NCBI GenBank assembly: GCA_008638375.1 | Contig: CM018032.1 | Coordinates: 9,031,501-9,095,500 of the forward strand | Direction: 5' to 3' | Origin: Nyssa sinensis | Lineage: Eukaryota; Streptophyta; Magnoliopsida; Cornales; Nyssaceae | DNA length: 64,000 nucleotides | Shown: positions 1 to 11,179 of the stretch, piece after piece | How the letters are laid out: each line of letters begins with the position of its first letter | Position numbering within the stretch: the first letter of the stretch is position 1 | Made by a program: the position numbers and the translations under genes | The notes under the pieces: model-generated | Databases searched by the model: none | The model's input: the letters and a program-made list of their open reading frames with translations, nothing else | Told to the model about the DNA's origin: nothing

Positions 1-1609
1 ATTCAATGTTTTAATTGTAGAAAGTTTGGGCATAAAAAATCTGATTGTGGATCTAGAAGGCCGAATAATAGAGATCATCAACCTAATGTTGCTAAAAATA
101 ATCCTGGTGGTAATAATGATGTAGAGACCGTGTTGTTGGCTTGTAACGTTGTGGATAATGATGATGGTACTAAGTGGTATTTAGATACTGGTTGTAGTAA
201 TCATATGTGTAGTATGAAAGACATGTTTTTTGATTTGGATGAGTCCGTTCGATCAGAGGTAAAGTTTGAAAATAATTCAAAGATACCTGCGGTGGGTAAA
301 GGCAGAATAGCAATCAGTTTGAAAAATGGATCTCACAAGTATATTTCAGATGTGTTTTATATACCAGGTCTGTAACAAAATTTGTTGAGTATGGGCCAAC
401 TTTCAGAGAGAGGTTATGATATGCGAATCCACCATGGAGTTTGCACAATCAATGATAATTGTATGGGGCTAATAGCAAAGGTAAACATAACTCCAAATTG
501 TTTATTTTCATTGAGTATTAAATGTGAGAATTTACGTTGCTTTAGTTCTATGATTGATGATGATGGTTGGTTATGACATATGCGTTTTGGGCATGTGAAT
601 TTTGGCAGTCTTAATTTCCTTGTTAGAAAATATTGGGTTTCTGGTTTGTCTGATATTGATATCCCAAATAGAGTTTGTGAAACTTGTGTTATGGGAAAAA
701 AACATAGAGGTGTTTTTTTTACAGGAAATTCATGGAGAGCCAAGAGGCCTTTGGAGTTGTTACACTCAGATTTATGCTCAGTGGAGGTACCTTCTAATGG
801 TGGCAGTAAGTACTTTATTGCATTCATTAATGATTTTAGTAGAAAAGCATGGGTTTATTTTTTGCAACATAAATTTGATGTTTGTGATACTTTTAAAAAA
901 TTCAAGGCTTATGTTTAAGAACGAAGTGGATTTCAAATTAAAACTTTGAGAACTAATAGGGGTACAAAGTATCTTGTTTGTGATGATTTTTTAGAGAAAC
1001 ATGGTATTAGGCATCAATTGATTGCTAGATATACTCCGCAGCAAAACGGAGTGGCAGAAAGAAAGAATAGAACTGTTATGGATATGGTTAGATGCATGTT
1101 GAAATTTAAAAATTTGCCTAAAGGATTTTGAGCTGAAGCAGTTGCTTGTGCTATTTATGTTTTGAATATGTACCCTACTAGAAGTGTTTCTAAATAAACC
1201 CCGCAGGAAGCTTAGAGTGGACAAAAGCCTGTTATTAAACACCTAAGGGTGTTTGGATGCATTGCATATGTTCATGTGCCAGATCATCTTAGAAAGAAAC
1301 TTGATGATAGAGGTAAAAAGTGTATTTTCATTAGCTATAATCAATTGTCAAAGGCCTATAAGTTGTATAATCTAATAACAGAGAAGGTGATTATCAGTCG
1401 TGATGTGACTTTTGATGAGCAAGGAGTTTAGGATTAGTTTCAGAATGATCAAATCCATCCAGCTTTAACTTTTAATAATACAGATCCATAAATTGAAATA
1501 TAGAGTGAACCTCAGAGTAGTGATCATCCATCTTCAGATATGTCATCACCTCATGCAGAGTCCTCTAGGCACCCTCAACGCCGGCGTCATTTTCCTGCTC
1601 ACTTACAAG
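1..1609 (+). pseudogene. Ty1/copia gag-pol, 5' part (CCHC, protease, integrase), decayed
   Basis: This is the polyprotein of a copia retrotransposon; the start of gag lies before the window. In order one can read a CCHC zinc knuckle (CFNCRKFGHKKSDC, about 4-50), the protease active-site block LDTGCSNHM (about 180-210), a GAG-pre-integrase stretch (about 560-700) and the integrase core with the first Asp in LLHSDLCS (about 760-780). The second catalytic block reads RTNRGTKY instead of the family's RSDRGGEF-type block, so the Asp is lost, while NGVAERKN is kept (about 1050). In-frame stops interrupt it (for example 373-375, 916-918, 1129-1131, 1195-1197, 1429-1431). The frame runs into LQDY at 1612 and is broken by the 1615-5652 insertion, resuming at 5653. 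It is inactive. Confidence 0.88.
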
Positions 1610-1614
1610 ATTAT
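1610..1614. repeat. Target-site duplication ATTAT, left copy
   Basis: ATTAT sits directly before the TGTCACGACC end of the insertion and recurs at 5653-5657 directly after its ATTACA end. A 5-bp duplication with TG...CA termini is the LTR-retrotransposon signature. Confidence 0.85.
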
Positions 1615-2186
1615 TGTCACGACCCGAAACCCACCTTGTGCGGATCTCGAATCGCGACCGCCACTCTCAGGCCCAGAGGCCTTAGGGCGAAGGCTCACAT
1701 AAGCAACGGTATTGAATAGATGTGCGACATGTGATTACGAAAGCATGAAAAACTTTTTCTTTTCTTTTCTTATTTTTAAATTACACACATCCATCTGGTA
1801 CTGCCGCTCTTTACATAGCATACATGATTTAACGTTCAGAGTATAACTAAAAACTTAAAGACTTTAGAAATAATACATGTTTAATTGTCCCGTAGGGCTT
1901 ATACATAACAGGGTACCACTTTACTAATACAAGCTTTCATACTTAAAGTTCTTAGACAAAAACTACTTGAACATAACTTCCAAAAACAGCAAATTCCTCA
2001 TCATCGTCTTCAAATCAAAACTGCCCTTAATCACCTGAAATGGGGTTCCGAATAAAGTCCGGGTAAGCTAATCTAAGCTTGTGAGTAATTTTAGCATTCG
2101 TCATGGGGTTTCAATTAGCAGTGGTTTAGTACATAAGAGTTTGTAAAACATTCACTGCCAATTGCTCGTATACTTGATCATAGAAT

Positions 2187-2365
2187 ATATGCATTTCTTA
2201 AAACAGATAGCTTTAAAATATTAAAGTATTTAGGCTAAACTCGTACGTCGTCAAATAGAGTATATAACTCGAAACATATGCATTTCATAAAACAGATAGC
2301 TTTAAAACATTAAAAGTATTCAAGTTAAACTCGTACTTCGTCAATAAAGTATATAAACTTTAAAA
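2187..2365. repeat. 89-bp tandem dimer inside the 4.0-kb insertion
   Basis: Two adjacent copies share GCATTTC, AAAACAGATAGCTTTAAAA and AACTCGTAC blocks. The GCATTTC anchor is at 2191 and 2280, giving an 89-bp period with several substitutions between copies. Confidence 0.8.
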
Positions 2366-3419
2366 CACATAAATATGTACTATGAAAATGAAGGTAAAAC
2401 TTGCTTTCATTTTTCAATACATTTTCTTATCACTTTTCATTAATAGAATCCGTTTCGAACTAGATTCTCACTTTAGGTTTGGTGAAGATATCTTATGCTT
2501 GGGGGATTAGATCCTGCTACCTAGCAGTTGACAGTCAATCGAGTTCCGTACAACTCAATATCCTATCAGATTTTGAATTAATTTAATTCTGAAGAGACTC
2601 ATAAAATACGTGGTGCTTATGCACAACTTTTCTTACATTCAAATATATTTAATACATGACTTCTTCAAATAGGTGCTTCTCATGAACATTTAAAACATCA
2701 TGTACGTAATTTCATAAAAAATATTTAAACACTTGATATAAACAAATTCAGAACACTTTACATAATTTGGAATTTAAAACTTTAGACATGCTGAAATATG
2801 TTTTAAGAAAACTATGATAGAAACCATTCACTGAGTATGTCATAATAGAGTTTATAAAGATAGAATAATTTAAAACTGAATCATATAAATACTGAATTTG
2901 AAAATTCAAACACTTCATATCTTTGAACTTAAAACCTTTTCAAATCCATGAAGTTAAATCTCCACTTCAAATACAGGGTTACTCACCTTGGTCCTTTAGG
3001 GTTAGTACTAATAATGTGCTTTCCCACTTTCTTTGTAGTTCCGAAGAACAATTCATAATAACCTCATTAACTTCACATTCACCGTAATAACACCTATTGA
3101 TGTTGCTTTACTTATGCTTAGTTCGTATTAGATCCTAAACGATTGATGAATATTCTATAAATTTCATATGGACTTAATTTAACTTATACTCTTAACCTAT
3201 GACACAATTTAATGTGTTAAAAATTTAATTTATTTCAATTTATACTCTTCTGGTAGCTCCATTAACTCTAATTTAAATTTATTTACTTCACATGTTTACG
3301 TGTCGTGTCTTTTCGTATTTCACTTGCCTTAGTTTAGTACTTCGGCAATATTTTAGTTTATAGTCATCTGACAAATGCTATTTATCAAATTTTATGTCTT
3401 TTTATTTTGGACATTTCTT

Positions 3420-3840
3420 TTGTTCAAATAGACTCTACCATTGAGTCCGGAGCGTTGAAGAAAGTCGGCTTAGGCTTTCCTAGAATTTAATTTGAACTTT
3501 TATATGTAAAAGGTAAAATGATCATTTTAGCAGTTTTACAGGTCTCTAATTTTTCGAAACCTCGTCTCGTGTCGTAGACCTCACCATTGGACTCAGAAGG
3601 TCCGAGATAGTAAGAATACGTTAATAACTTGTTAATTTTGGACAAGGGGTATTTTGGTCATTTTACCCCTTTACGTGTCTTTATTTTTTGGGCCCCGTCT
3701 CGTAAAACGGACCCTACCATTGGCTTCAGAATATCCAAAATAGTTAAAATTCACTATTCACTTATTTAATTTGGACTTCATTTGCTTCATTTATGACCTA
3801 GGGGTAAAATAGTAATTTTACTTTATTTATTAAATAATTA
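3420..3840. repeat. Three diverged units of about 140 bp
   Basis: A block resembling GACC-TACCATTGGACTCAG recurs near 3431, 3575 and 3711, each time followed by an AT-rich stretch and a TTTTGGTCATTTTA-like run. The units are well diverged, so the duplication is old. Confidence 0.6.
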
Positions 3841-5657
3841 AATTAATTATTTAATTATTTTTTCAGGGGTATATTTGCATAAAATTTCCCTTAATTGGGC
3901 CACAGTAGAATTTCCTAGAAATTCTAGGGTCATTCCGTAAATATGAAAAGTCTAGATTTATTTATTTTAAATTAAAATAGAAAACCAGTGGGTTCAGTTC
4001 CCTTTTAAGTGAACCAGTCCGATCCATTTGTAAACCAACCGGTCTGGTCAGTTTTACACGTGATGCTAATGTCATGATGACGTCAGCCTTAATGTTTTTA
4101 TTTTAAAATATAACACCTCAAAACGACACCATCCAACTTAACCCTTTTGTGCGATGGGTCGGGTTCCGACCCAAACCCGATTTGACCCGAACCGAACCGT
4201 CACTATTCATCTTCTTCCTTCTTTCTTCTCTCGTGTTTCCCTAGTTATAGCTTTGCTTCTTTTTCAATTTCGTGAATTTTGGCTAATTCAAACCCTACTG
4301 TTTTCATCGTAAATCATCTCTGGGTTATCAAGGAACGTTTTGGCATTCGTTTGAGGAATCAAAAATGTTATGTTTGCTCGTTTGAAGGTTTGATAATCAA
4401 ACCTGTAAATCGATCGTAAATGCTCATTTCTGAGCCAAAACTTATGGGATTTGTTCTGTTGTGATCCCCTCTTCATCGGGTTTCATTCTCCATTCTTAAA
4501 TGTCGATTTAACACTGAGTTTAAGGGATTGGGTTTCAAACCCGTAACTTGCAACTCGATTTATTTAGGTTGTTTCTTAGGTTTTATGCTCGCGTATTAGG
4601 GTTTTTAAAACCCTCTTGGTCTCTGTTAGAAGTCTTGATAAGCCATAACTGGTTTGGTAGAAGTCGATTTAGACCTGCTTCAAGCAAAGTCTTCAATGGC
4701 GGTTGTTCGTGGGTTACATGTTTTTAACCGTTTTTAAGCTTAGATTTCATGCCTAAACGAGTCTAAACATGTTCTACATATCACATATACAAAATGAAGG
4801 CTTAAAACAGTTTATACATAGGAAAATTCTAGAGAGAGAAAAATGATAATTTTCACATTTCTCACCTTTTTCACTATTTCCTTCTTCTTCTTGCTCTGAA
4901 TCTCTTCTTAGCCTCTCAGTTTTTGCCTTATTCAGTTTGTTTCTTTAGGGAGTAGCATGAAATGTATGTTTTGGCTTTTCAAAGAAGGCAACCGACCCTT
5001 CTCTCTCTTCCATTCTCTCTCTTTCTACATGACCTCACGGCCACCCTCCTTTCACTTCTCATAAACCTGATTTCCATCTCATAAATTTTGCTCTTCCCCA
5101 TTCCTACTTTACATTTAATTGTGTAAGATATTTTGTATATAATATATATATATAACACACACACTAACTCACTCACTTACACACACATACTAGCCCATAC
5201 ACTAGTTGCAGTCCCCCTTCCCATTACTCCTCCCACTTGTGGCTTTACATTAATGTGTAGGTTGATACTTTGAACATATATATACATATAATATAACACA
5301 CACACTAACACACCTAAACACACACATATATTAGCCGAGATACACACTCACACTACTATTCACACTTTAGAATTTTTCATATATATATATATATATACCT
5401 ATATTTAATTTATTTACATATATATATATATATTTACATGCATACATACTTGATCACATATATATACACACAATCACTCTCCATGTAAGTGTAATTGTGC
5501 GTTACAATATTTAATTTGTAATTAAAAATCATTATTTCTTATATTTAATTAATTAATTAATTATCCTCTTAAGTGTAAATATTTTTACACAAATTTTTCT
5601 TAACCTCATAATACGTGTCATATGACCCGGTATCCCGGGTCGGGATATTACAATTAT

Positions 5658-7247
5658 GTTGTTGGTAGTGATAATGAGCTAACTAATGAAGATTTGATGA
5701 ATTTTACTTTATTTATAGATTATAATCTAGTGACCTTTGAAAAAGCCTCTCGTGATGATCATTAGATTAAAGCCATGGATGATGAAATCTATGCAATTGA
5801 GAAGAACAACACATGGCAACTTACTACTCTTCCTAGTGGTAAGAAACCAATTAGTGTGAAGTGAGTGTACAAGACAAATTATAGGCCCAATGATAAGGTA
5901 GATCGCTTTAAAGTGAGATTGGTGACTAAGGGTTACAAACAAAAGTCGGGTATTGATTATTTTGAGGTGTTTGCTCATGTTGCTAGACTTGATACAATTC
6001 CTATGTTTGTTTCTCTTGCTGTTCAAAATAATTGAAATTTTTTTCAAATGGATGTTGAATCTGCGTTCTTGAATAGTGTACTTAAAGAAGAGTTTTATGT
6101 TGAGTAATCTGTTGGTTATGTGATAAAGGGGCATGAAAACAATGTCATGCTTAGAGCATGGTATACACACATTGACTCTTATTTTGTTGAGCATGGTTTT
6201 GAGAGATGTCCTTTTGAGCATACTTTATATGTCAAGTCTAATTCATATATTGATGTTCTTATTGTGTTCTTATATCTTGACGATTTGATATTTACTAGCA
6301 ATAATTCAAAGCTGATTTTAGAATTCAGGGACTCTATGATAGTTCACTTTGAAATGATAGATATGAAACTAATGTCTTATTTTCTTGGTATTAAAGTTGT
6401 TCAACCAGATTTTGGAATTTTTATTTCACAAAAAAAAAGCATGCCAGTGATATTTTGGAAAGGTTCAGGATGGATAAGTCCAATCCAATTTTGACTCCAG
6501 TTAAGGAGAGGTTGAAGTTGGTGAGAGATGGTACAAGTGATCTTGTGAATCCAACCTACTTCAAAAGGCTGGTAGGAAACTTGAGATATTTGACTTTTAC
6601 TAGGCCAGATATTGTGTTTGATGTTGGATTGATTAACAGATTTATAGAGATTCCACATCAATCTCACTTGCAAGTTACTAAACGGATTTTGCGATACGTT
6701 CGAGGTACGCAAAGTGATAGTATTTTTTAGTCATTTTCTAACAGTTTGGAACTTGTTGAATATACAGATAATGATTGGGTAGATGATACTGAGATGCGAA
6801 AGAGTACTTTAGGATATGTCTTTCATCTTAGTTCTGGTGTGTTTTCTTGGTCTTCTAAAAAGTAGCAGGTTGTTACTCTTTCAATAGCAAAAGCAGAGTA
6901 CATTGCAGTAGGAAATACTGCTACTCAAGCAGTTTGGTTATGGTGGATGCTTGGTATTCTATAACATAAGTAAGATGATTCTACAATAATATTTTGTGAT
7001 AACAAGTCAGCCATTGCATTGACGAAGAATCCAATTTTTTTATGGGAGAATCAAGCACATTGATATCAAGTTTCACTTCATTCGTAAATTGGTGAATGAC
7101 AAGAAGATCCAGCTTGAATTTTGTTTTTCTGAAGAACAAGTTGCAGATATTTTTATAAAGTCGCTCAAAACAAATTTTTTTTTGAAGTTGGAGAGATTAC
7201 TTAGCAATGTGAAGCTTGATGATCGTTGTTTAAATGAGGTAATGTGA
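5658..7247 (+). pseudogene. Ty1/copia gag-pol, 3' part (reverse transcriptase, RNase H)
   Basis: This is the continuation of the frame interrupted at 1612. The reverse transcriptase shows QMDVESAFLNS (first catalytic Asp, about 6047) and the LYLDDLIF active site (about 6270-6295). Between VGYVIKGHENNVMLR and AWYTHIDSYF the conserved LYGLKQAP region of the family is missing, so roughly ten residues have been deleted near 6150. A frameshift near 6455-6480 moves the frame to RMDKSNPILTP. RNase H is visible as EYTDNDWVDD (about 6760) and CDNKSAIALTKNP (about 7000), ending NEVM-stop at 7247. In-frame stops lie for example at 5764, 5863, 6034 and 6106. It is not functional. Confidence 0.87.
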
Positions 7248-7446
7248 ACTAATTAAATCAAGTTAGTATAATTTTAGTAGAATTCTTAATTTTGAGTTGG
7301 CATGATAATAGTATTTGATATATTTTATGTAAGAGTTGGATAATTTATTATTAGTGGAACTATGAATCTTTATACTAGTGGGAGTAGTATTATTAGTTTA
7401 AATATGATTAAAAATTCTAACTGCGTTAGGTTTAGACTTTATATAA

Positions 7447-7482
<36 letters not shown>

Positions 7483-7707
7483 CAAAAAATAAAAATAAAA
7501 GCTACAAGCCAAAAAGTTAAAAGAGTGTGCCGTGCGAGGGTCTGTCAACAAAAGAAAGACAAAAATTGAATGTGAGGCTGTGAGAGCTTTTGCTTCAATA
7601 AGATTTTAATTACATGGTTTACGTGTATCACTAAACTTTGAATTTTCTTTTGTCTTTCTTTTGTCAATATTTGATTTATCTTAATTTGAGTTAAGTCTAA
7701 CAGTTTC
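7248..7707 (+). other. Copia 3' tail, possible LTR remnant
   Basis: After the copia stop codon the sequence is non-coding. A purine run ACTAGTGGGAGTAG (about 7375-7389) could be a decayed polypurine tract, and a (TA)n run lies at 7449-7480. No matching 5' LTR is in the window, so no LTR boundary can be placed. Confidence 0.4.
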
Positions 7708-7794
7708 GACTTGCCAGTCAAGCCAAATTCAGGTTACCATACCTTAAATTAAATTGTGTTTTTTTTTTTATAAATTAAATTAATTTTTTTTAAT

Positions 7795-8180
7795 TTTAAA
7801 AATTATACTGTCGTTTTTCATTTTTACTGACAAATTATAATTATTTTTCCTCCAATTTATTTTTTAAAAAAATGATAAAAGTGCTCATTTATTTTATTTT
7901 ATTGTATTTTTTACAATTTTGACATTTTTTAAAATTTTTTATTTTAAAATGAATATTGATTAAAATATTATTGATCAAAAATAAAAATATAAGTTATTTA
8001 CTTTAAATTTATTTTTATATAAAATGAAAAAAATTATTTTAAAAAAATAAAAAAGAGTCAAAATTGAAAAAATATAAAAATGTAAAAAAAATAAAACGAA
8101 AAGGGTATTTTTGTCATTTAGAAAACAAAATTAGACATGAGTAAGGTATGTATAATTTGTCAATAACAATAAGAGATGAT
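7795..8180. repeat. AT-rich imperfect inverted repeat (foldback)
   Basis: The left arm (ACTGACAAATTATAA near 7827, then AAATGATAAAAGTGCTC near 7869) is echoed in reverse complement on the right (GGGTATTTTTGTCATTT near 8103, ATAATTTGTCAATAA near 8150). Related sequence lies at 42720-43190 and about 47220-47660, so this is a family within larger repeats. Confidence 0.5.
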
Positions 8181-8365
8181 AATATAATTTCAAAAATCTC
8201 AAAGAAGGTATTTGTAATTGTTAAAAACTTTAAGAGATGTTAGTGTAATTTAACATTTTTTTATAAAAAATGGGGAGGAGGAATTGAATTTATGCCAATC
8301 ACGCTAAAAATTAGACAGCTAACATCCGTTATGATGGTCATTCGATTCAAATAATCTCCGTTCCA

Positions 8366-8397
8366 GAACCGTACGTAAGATTCATCTCATACGGCTC
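8366..8397 (-). other. Group II intron domain V-like hairpin
   Basis: On the minus strand the segment reads GAGCCGTATGAGATG, a short loop, then TACGTACGGTTC. This matches the strongly conserved domain V hairpin of organellar group II introns (GAGCCGTAT ... GTACGGTTC), with a small deletion in the distal stem. It lies about 90 bp from the ycf2-like fragment, so it is best read as organelle DNA. No intron-encoded maturase or other intron domain was recognised. It is repeated at 43295-43327. Confidence 0.65.
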
Positions 8398-8486
8398 CTC
8401 ACTAATGTGCATAATTAGAATAATGGATGGAATCAAATAGATGAAAATATTCTTATTATAAACTTAACTATGAACTTTTGCTTGCA

Positions 8487-8737
8487 TCATAAGGTATTTG
8501 CCTTTTTCTATTGATTCTTATGGATTGGATCAAAAATAATTCTTGAATGAGTTATTCAATTACAGGGATGAATCGAAAAAGAAATCTTTATTAGTTTTAC
8601 ATCTTATATTTCTAATGAAGAAAATAAATATTTTTATTAAAGAATCAGAAAAAAAAAAAAAAAAAAAAGGTTCGGATCTCTTGCAGAAACGATTTGAAAG
8701 ATCCAAAATAGAAAATTCTAGACACTCACCATTCCGG
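8487..8737 (+). pseudogene. Plastid ycf2 fragment in nuclear DNA (copy A)
   Basis: The stretch from CATCATAAGGTATTTGCC to GAAAGATCCAAAATAG matches an internal part of plastid ycf2. The protein blocks SIDSYGLDQ, then FNYRDESKKKSLLVL, then an Arg/Lys-rich ..IRKK.. segment can be followed, but one must shift frame and cross an in-frame stop. An expanded poly-A run (about 8649-8668) sits where ycf2 codes for Lys. Intact Ycf2 is a very large plastid AAA-type protein; only about 80 codons remain here. The 93-residue open frame at 8543-8824 therefore is not a gene. Confidence 0.8.
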
Positions 8738-9820
8738 ATCAAGATTATTAAATTGTGTGATTTGGGGAGTGGGAGTACAATTTGCAAAACAATAATATAT
8801 TTAAGGAGAAGTTGGTTTTCTTAAAATGCTTGACTAAACCTTGAAATAAATAATGTTTTTAATTTGATGAATTTTGTTTTATGTTTTTGTTTGCAAGTAT
8901 ATATGAGAATTTGGAAAATGAATAAAGGAAGACTTATATTGGTCATCAAATGTCACTGTGAAATTAAGATATATAGACAAGGTTGGAATGTGTCGAGAAA
9001 AATATTGATATTAGTTACCTGTCAATTTGTAAACTAAAATACCATGCAAAGCCAAAAGTTGTGTGACACGTTGAAAAATTCGTCTGATTTTTGCATTTCT
9101 TTATTTATTTAGATATTATAATACTGGTTGGAGAGTGTTAGTCAAACTTATCACTAATCAGCTGGCTTAATTATACTATTGTCGCTAATAATTTGGGAGA
9201 TTTTCTGGACTGGGTCTTGATGGTTCCAAAATTTTCAATTAAGTCTATGAACTTGAACAAGTGATTTAATTGGATCCAATCATTGACACATCGGTTTTTG
9301 ATAGTTATTAACAATTTAACACCGGTGACTAGGTTTGCAGTTGCATGTGATGGGTTTCCTCACCGGCAACAGTGGAAATGGCGGTGGTTATGGATTGCTG
9401 CAGAGGTGTTGGTGGCCACGTAGAGGTAGATCTATATGTGGATTAGGCAAAAATCCTCTTAAACAGTAAGAACTGTTCCTTAAAATTTTTCATATTTTTA
9501 GAAGTCTAAAATTTTAATTTTTATAATTTTATTCCTCTAAACTTATAGTCTAGATTGGCCACGGATAGATGAAGCTGCAACAACGGTGGTGAAAGATTTT
9601 GTTGCTGGTGACAGCGAATGATGGCAACAACTTTCACTGTCGACAAGCATATTTATGGATCAATAATGAAGATAATTGTGGGTTTGATGAAGGCGGCGTC
9701 GATGGCTTTCCTCACCCACCACAATGGAGAGATGGTGGCAATGGATCGCCGGCAAAGACAGTTGCGATCGATGGTTTATTCTTAACAAACAGATTTACTA
9801 AATTAATCTATGTTGATGGC

Positions 9821-10416
9821 TTTGTTCTGACTACGGTAATGGCCTGCTTTGGTTGCAGATATATAAATGTATGTATTTATGTATGTACGCATTGAACTTT
9901 CTGGTTACTTGTTAATTACTGGTGTACATACGTTTCAACGAGATTTGTAGACTTCCGTTCTGCATTTGATTGAGTTGTCTTGGTTAGAAGGCCCCTAAGC
10001 CATGGGATCGAAAACCCCTAAAACATGTGAAACGATGATTTGAAACCTTTATTTATTTACAGGGGAAGATTGCACATAATGATAGTTATGACTTATGAGA
10101 CATGGAGTCTTGGTGAACCCAAGTGAGAATTACAAATTGTTAGGGAGGAGAGGTGAAAAGGCAACAGTTAGGGCAAGTTCGGGTTGGGATTGTTTTATAT
10201 GGTGTTTTGTTGTAGTGGTGCATAAAGGTTTCCTTGGAAAGGCATTTGGCTTATAAAAGTGATTTTCAAGGTATCAGTTTTTTCGAAGTCAAATTTACTA
10301 AAGAAGCACTAATAGATACATGCCCCCGTACACATGGCTAGCATACAAAAGAGTAACCTATAAACCCGTCAAAACAAAACAGAAGTGCCCAATGTACTTG
10401 TCAAAAGACAAACAAA
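9821..10416. other. Intergenic, no gene seen
   Basis: Only short frames without recognisable domains occur. TATGTATTTATGTATGTACG near 9868 is a small simple repeat. Confidence 0.6.
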
Positions 10417-10418
10417 TA

Positions 10419-10680
10419 CTCCCCCGTCTCGAATTAAAAGTCCCTTATTTTATTTTGAGATGTCTTATAATAAGAGTTCCTTTTAAAAAGTCGATTATAA
10501 ATAATTGTGAAATTTTCAAATTACCTTTTTCACAAATTTAATGTGAATGTACTACTCAATGTGAAAGGATGTTAGTTTTGTAAATTTATCCTCTGATTCA
10601 AATATGAAAGTATTAAATAATTGTCCGTTTTTAAAAAGTTAATTTTTTCAAAAGGAACTATTATTATGGAACGGAGGGAG
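10419..10680. mobile_element. Stowaway-type MITE (Tc1/mariner)
   Basis: The ends read CTCCCCCGTCTCGAATTAAA and, in reverse complement, CTCCCTCCGTTCCATAATAA, the usual Stowaway terminal inverted repeat. A TA dinucleotide flanks both sides (10417-10418 and 10681-10682). The 262-bp body is AT-rich and has no coding capacity, as expected for a non-autonomous element. Confidence 0.9.
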
Positions 10681-10682
10681 TA

Positions 10683-11179
10683 CAAAATAAAAAAAAACAA
10701 AAGTGCCCAAATTATTTATAAATCAAGGGAAAATTTCACTTAGATGGTTTGGCCTATTAATATTGACTTTAATAAAATGTCTATTCTACCTTTATTTTAA
10801 TTTTAAAAAAATCAAATATGCACATTTTTTTTCTCTTTCGTCTTTCTGTATCTACAACCTTTATATCTACTCTGTCCACCAAATATTCCATGGTTTCACT
10901 TTTTTCTTTCACAACTCTCAATATTTGCAGTAAGGGATGTATACAAATATATATAACTTTTATGTTACCACATATATATATATACACAAACTCGCCTCAA
11001 ACTTCTCAAAATGCCTTTATTAATTACCATATATTTGCTTGAACTCTGAAATAATTAATTTGACTTTTGTAAATTAATTATTAACCTAAATATGCCTCAA
11101 ACTTCTCAAAATGCCTTTGTGTGAGAAAGGAAAATCCTTGATGTAATGTAGTGGCAAATGGGTCTGTTTAATTGAGGAG
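10683..11179. other. Intergenic, no gene seen
   Basis: AT-rich sequence. The phrase CCTCAAACTTCTCAAAATGC occurs twice (about 10995 and 11096), a roughly 101-bp local duplication. No domain is found in the open frames. Confidence 0.55.

Larger units (their letters stand above)
1615..5652. mobile_element. 4.0-kb LTR-type insertion, probably a solo LTR, nested in copia
   Basis: The block begins TGTCACGACCCGAAACCC, ends GGTCGGGATATTACA and is flanked by ATTAT on both sides. Inside I see no gag-pol, no primer-binding site and no second copy of either end, so a solo long LTR (as some Ty3/gypsy families have) fits better than a complete element. Internal structure includes an 89-bp tandem dimer near 2187-2365, three diverged units of about 140 bp at 3420-3840 that share a CCATTG core, and TA/CA-rich runs at 5130-5470. 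The small open frames at 4288-4476 and 4979-5176 match nothing I know. A LARD-like non-autonomous element is the alternative. Confidence 0.72.
7708..9820. repeat. Dispersed 2.1-kb repeat, copy A
   Basis: From GACTTGCCAGTCAAGCC to TGTTGATGGC this block matches 42625-44786 in the same orientation with scattered substitutions and small indels; flanks on both sides differ. It consists of an AT-rich part with inverted-repeat character (about 7760-8260), an organellar-like part (about 8330-8740), then unassigned sequence rich in GGTGG and GATGG (about 9320-9800). I see no transposase, clear terminal inverted repeats or target duplication, so the class is open; a Helitron or a segmental duplication are possible. 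Confidence 0.85.

Noticed and set aside
414..827. 137-residue minus-strand frame
   Set aside because: Antisense to the copia GAG-pre-integrase and integrase region.
1615..5652. Full-length LTR retrotransposon with two LTRs
   Set aside because: Neither end recurs inside, and no primer site, polypurine tract or pol is visible.
5727..6221. 164-residue minus-strand frame
   Set aside because: Antisense to copia reverse transcriptase; low-complexity residues and no domain.
8543..8824. 93-residue frame, conserved in the second repeat copy as a possible new small gene
   Set aside because: The conservation reflects recent duplication and the sequence is a frameshifted plastid ycf2 fragment with a variable A-run.
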